64,000 nt of DNA from contig DASVPO010000009.1 in assembly GCA_036382855.1 (NCBI GenBank), forward strand, positions 186,001 through 250,000. The letters run 5' to 3'. This document shows, one piece after another, positions 61,396 to 64,000 of the stretch; the stretch's first letter is position 1, and the number at the start of each line of letters is the position of its first letter. Below the pieces are notes generated by a model that ran no database searches, was not told the origin of the DNA, and was given only the letters and a program-made list of their open reading frames with translations. The translations under genes were made by a program, and so were the position numbers. Source of the stretch: DASVTR01 sp036382855 (lineage in GTDB: Bacteria; Acidobacteriota; Blastocatellia; Pyrinomonadales; Pyrinomonadaceae).

Positions 61396-62007
61396 TTATT
61401 GTTTCTTCGTTTCCGCTTCGCGGCTGAAATCGAGCGGCGATTGAAAACGTTTCTCGCGCGATGAGCCTGCCGCGTTCTCCTTCAGGTACGCGTTAAACTC
61501 CGCCGATTTGTTGCGCGGAATACTCAGGCTCTTCCACTCAGCTGACCTGAAATGTTTCGCCAGAAAAACTATCTGGCCGATGTGATAAGCGTAGTGCGTC
61601 AATTGCCGGTTGATGGCTTCGACGACCGTATGCTCCTCGCCCCTGATTAAAATTTTCGTTCCGAAATCTTCCGGCCGCAAAGGCTCAAGCGCGCCGAACA
61701 AACAACTCCAACCCCTCTCCCATTCAGCCAGCAACTCCGCTTTGCTCGTCTCCTTAGTGATGACAAACTCCATGTCGCGATGGCGCGAAGGCTTCTCTCC
61801 GTCGGTCGTCAGGAAATCCGTCCAACGCGAAAGCATGTTGCCGCTGATGTGCTTGATGATGACGGCGATGCTGTTGGCCTCTTCGTCCAAGGCCAGAAAA
61901 AACTCCTCGTCGCTCGTTTGCGCGAAGGCTTTTTCAGCCAGCGCCTTATAGTCTTTGAAAGTACTGATGGCATCATCCAGATAATGCTGCACGAAGGAAT
62001 CGTTCAT
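61396..62007 (-). CDS. DinB/DUF1572-like protein
   Basis: This 203-residue protein has four predicted helices with the DinB-like metal triad positions suggested by IIKHISGNML (near 52) and YAYHIGQIVFLAKHF (near 138-152). It belongs to the DUF1572 subgroup often seen in soil bacteria. It sits between hisS (three-base gap) and aspS (two-base gap), so it is translated in the same unit. Function unknown; DinB-like proteins often act as thiol transferases or metal-dependent hydrolases. Confidence 0.82.
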   Translation of the reverse strand: MNDSFVQHYLDDAISTFKDYKALAEKAFAQTSDEEFFLALDEEANSIAVIIKHISGNMLSRWTDFLTTDGEKPSRHRDMEFVITKETSKAELLAEWERGWSCLFGALEPLRPEDFGTKILIRGEEHTVVEAINRQLTHYAYHIGQIVFLAKHFRSAEWKSLSIPRNKSAEFNAYLKENAAGSSREKRFQSPLDFSREAETKKQ

Positions 62008-62010
62008 AGT

Positions 62011-63402
62011 TTAACTTCGCTTGAGCTTCTCGCGCACCGTCTCTGCCACACTCGCGCGCGCCAATGTCTGCTGTTCGCCTGTCGCCATATCTTTGAGCGC
62101 GACCTCGCCGCGCTCGCGTTCCGTTTCACCCATCACGACGACGAACGGAATCCCTCGCGACGACGCATACTTGAACTGCTTTCCGAGCTTGTCCGCCTCC
62201 GGGTAAACGTCAACGCGAAGACCCGCGCCGCGCAACTCCGCCGCCAGCGCGAGCGCTTCACCGACGGCCTCTTCATTCCAGAGAGTGACCATCACACCGG
62301 CCGCCGCGCCCATGAGCGCCTGCGGAAACATCTCGCGCTCCGTCATCACGACGATGATGCGTTCTAAGCCCAACGAGAAACCGCAGGCCGGAACATCCTG
62401 CCCGGAAAACATTCCGACCAGATTATCGTAGCGCCCGCCGCCGCCGAGGCTGCCCGCCAGATCAGGCACTTTGATTTCCATAATCGCGCCCGTGTAATAA
62501 GAGAGTCCGCGCGCGAGGCTCGGGTCAATCCTGATGTGCGCGCCCGCTGGCGTTGCGGCAGCAAGCTGCACAACCGAGCGCAACTCGTCAATCCCACGCG
62601 CGCCCGCCTCATGGTCGCCCACAAACTCTACTAGACGGCCAAGCGTTGCAGCATTGAGCGCCGCAGGCGTCGTCGTAATCGAATCATCGGTCAACTCGGC
62701 CGCGTGTTCCAGCGCCGCAAGGCTTTCAAAGAACGACAACAATCTCTCGCCCGCTTCCGCCGCGATGCCGCGCTCGCCTAGTTCGCCGGAAACTCCTTCA
62801 CGACCAATCTTGTCAAGCTTGTCGAGCGCAACCAGCGCGTCCGACTGTTGCTCAATTGAAACGCCCGCCGCATCGAGCACGCCCGTCAACACCTGCCTGT
62901 GATTCAGCCGCATCGTGAAATTATTAAAGCCAAGCTGCTTGAGCGCATCGCAGGCGGCCGCGCATAATTCCGCTTCGATCAACATCGAACGCGAGCCGAG
63001 CGCGTCAACATCACACTGGTAAAACTCCCTGAAGCGACCATGCGCCGGACGGTCTGCGCGCCACACGGGCTGTATCTGGTAGCGCTTGAAAAACTTCGGC
63101 AGGCTCGCCCTGTATTCCGCCACCACGCGCGCCAGCGGCACTGTCAAATCGTAGCGCAAAGCAAGGTCGGCTGCGCCCGTTGATTCATGCACGCCGCGCT
63201 TCAGTATTTTGAAGATGAGCTGGCTGCCTTCCTCGCCATACTTGCCGGAGAGCGTCTCTATGTTTTCGACCGCAGGCGTCTCCAGCGGCTCGAACCCGTA
63301 GCGCTCATAGACCTCCTTGATGCGGCCAATCACATACTCGCGCCGCCTCACATCGGCTGGCAAAAAATCGCGCATCCCGCGCGCCGGTTGAGTCTTAGCC
63401 AT
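62011..63402 (-). CDS. hisS: Histidyl-tRNA synthetase
   Basis: This 463-residue class IIa synthetase has the N-terminal PARGMRDFLPADVRRRE, motif 2 (QPVWRADRPAHGRFREFYQCDVDALG), the His-binding LARGLSYYTGAIMEI, motif 3 (GGRYDNLVGMF with CGFSLGLERII) and a C-terminal anticodon domain. Complete and apparently functional. It heads a tightly packed four-gene unit with DUF1572, aspS and an acyl-CoA dehydrogenase. Confidence 0.95.
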   Translation of the reverse strand: MAKTQPARGMRDFLPADVRRREYVIGRIKEVYERYGFEPLETPAVENIETLSGKYGEEGSQLIFKILKRGVHESTGAADLALRYDLTVPLARVVAEYRASLPKFFKRYQIQPVWRADRPAHGRFREFYQCDVDALGSRSMLIEAELCAAACDALKQLGFNNFTMRLNHRQVLTGVLDAAGVSIEQQSDALVALDKLDKIGREGVSGELGERGIAAEAGERLLSFFESLAALEHAAELTDDSITTTPAALNAATLGRLVEFVGDHEAGARGIDELRSVVQLAAATPAGAHIRIDPSLARGLSYYTGAIMEIKVPDLAGSLGGGGRYDNLVGMFSGQDVPACGFSLGLERIIVVMTEREMFPQALMGAAAGVMVTLWNEEAVGEALALAAELRGAGLRVDVYPEADKLGKQFKYASSRGIPFVVVMGETERERGEVALKDMATGEQQTLARASVAETVREKLKRS

Positions 63403-63408
63403 AACTCA

Positions 63409-63496
63409 AGTGATGAGTAATGAGTGATGAGTAATGAGTGATGAGCAGAAAGCTGTTCGTCTTTCACTCATCACTCATTACTCATCACTCATCACT
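63409..63496. repeat. Heptamer hairpin, AGTGATG type
   Basis: The left arm (63409-63445) has AGTGATGAGTAATGAG repeated units. The right arm (63463-63496) has TTTCACTCATCACTC, ATTACTC and ATCACTC units. It fills the hisS-to-gammaCA gap and supplies the last residues and stop (S-D-E-stop) of the gamma-carbonic-anhydrase-like protein. Confidence 0.85.
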
Positions 63497-63997
63497 TTTA
63501 TAAGCCCTCGTATACTCTATGTAGTTTTTCCAGAACACTTCGAGGCCAGCAACCTCTTCATCGTTGAGCGGGCGCTTGATGCGCGCGGGCGCGCCGATGA
63601 CGAGCGAGCGCGGCGGAATCTGCGTGCCGGGTGCGACGAGCGCTCCGGCGGCAACGAGCGACTGCGCGCCGACGCGCACTCCGTCCATCACGATTGAACC
63701 CATTCCAATCAGGCATCCTCGCTCGATATGGCAGCCGTGCAGCGTCGCGTTGTGCCCGACCGTCACTTCGTCTTCGAGGATGGTGGCGTGCGTGCCGTTG
63801 GTGACGTGTATGACCGTACCGTCCTGTATGTTTGTACGGTTGCCGATGCGTATGTAGAAACAATCGCCGCGCACCGTCGCGTTAAACCAGACGGAAGCCT
63901 CTTCGCCAATCGAGACATCGCCGATAATCTGCGCGCTCTCTTCGATAAAGGCTGTCGGATGAATCTGCGGGTGCTTGCCCTGAAACGGTCTAATCAT
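63485..63997 (-). CDS. Gamma-carbonic-anhydrase-family (YrdA-like) protein
   Basis: This 170-residue left-handed beta-helix protein has hexapeptide repeats from about residue 12 to 130. The trimer-interface metal His pattern is in VTVGHNATLHGCHIERG, after RGDCFYIRIGNRTNIQDGTVIHV. It may be an active gamma-CA or a related zinc hydrolase/acyltransferase; relatives such as YrdA have no firm activity. The complete gene ends at the repeat, which encodes its last three residues. Its ATG lies three bases before the window's end. Confidence 0.88.
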   Translation of the reverse strand: MIRPFQGKHPQIHPTAFIEESAQIIGDVSIGEEASVWFNATVRGDCFYIRIGNRTNIQDGTVIHVTNGTHATILEDEVTVGHNATLHGCHIERGCLIGMGSIVMDGVRVGAQSLVAAGALVAPGTQIPPRSLVIGAPARIKRPLNDEEVAGLEVFWKNYIEYTRAYKSDE

Positions 63998-64000
63998 AAC

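Overview
The window looks like a chromosomal segment of a moderately GC-rich, Gram-negative-type, aerobic soil heterotroph. I favour Acidobacteriota (Blastocatellia-like) because of the mix seen here: a DUF1844 protein, a pilin-like globular domain fused to a lipoprotein, large secreted M14 and DUF885 peptidases, a TPR/CHAT protein, CoA-dependent aromatic catabolism and many heptamer-repeat hairpins between genes. That assignment is inference; there is no rRNA, and I recognised no tRNA. I see no phage, insertion sequence or CRISPR array.

Region 1 (1-18160) is a catabolic island, mostly on the + strand. It opens with boxC, a small zinc-ribbon gene and boxB (epoxide route of benzoyl-CoA degradation) behind a good sigma-70 promoter that overlaps a palindromic site, followed by a TetR regulator and a HicB/HicA pair. 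Next come three crotonases, an SDR, a RidA-like protein, an acyl-CoA dehydrogenase, a flavin monooxygenase related to salicylyl-CoA/2-aminobenzoyl-CoA hydroxylases, a membrane protein and an old-yellow-enzyme reductase (opposite strand). The island ends with a kynureninase-like enzyme, tryptophan 2,3-dioxygenase, a benzoate/2-aminobenzoate-CoA ligase and a thioesterase. Read together: tryptophan to kynurenine to anthranilate to anthraniloyl-CoA, then ring hydroxylation and reduction and beta-oxidation-like steps. The monooxygenase and reductase, normally one fused enzyme, are separate genes. Kynurenine formamidase, boxA and boxD are not in the window.

Region 2 (18187-30853, - strand) holds a membrane iron-sulfur protein fused to a cyclic-nucleotide-binding domain, a 5'-truncated-looking TPR/CHAT protease, an exported protein with a c-type heme motif, a two-component pair (hybrid kinase plus NtrC-type regulator) and an HD-GYP/GAF/GGDEF protein. 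About 780 bases without a convincing gene follow.

Region 3 (31633-47057) carries an MFS permease, a CBM9-like protein, a PilZ protein, a lipoprotein with a pilin-like domain, an OPT-family transporter, an M14 peptidase, a Cys-rich lipoprotein, a membrane-anchored protein, an SPFH protein with internal repeats, an Asn/Ser-rich lipoprotein and an ABC1/UbiB kinase. Region 4 (47180-63997) is largely housekeeping: RibF, a PhnP-like hydrolase, DUF1844, MazG, a zinc-ribbon protein, an M48 protease, a DUF885-PrcB fusion, a JAMM protease, two membrane proteins, and a hisS / DinB-like / aspS / acyl-CoA dehydrogenase operon, ending with a gamma-carbonic-anhydrase-like protein.

The most unexpected structural feature is a set of intergenic inverted repeats whose arms are tandem 7-base units (AGTGATG, TTTTCAG and GGACTTT types). 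Several supply the last codons and stop of the neighbouring gene.
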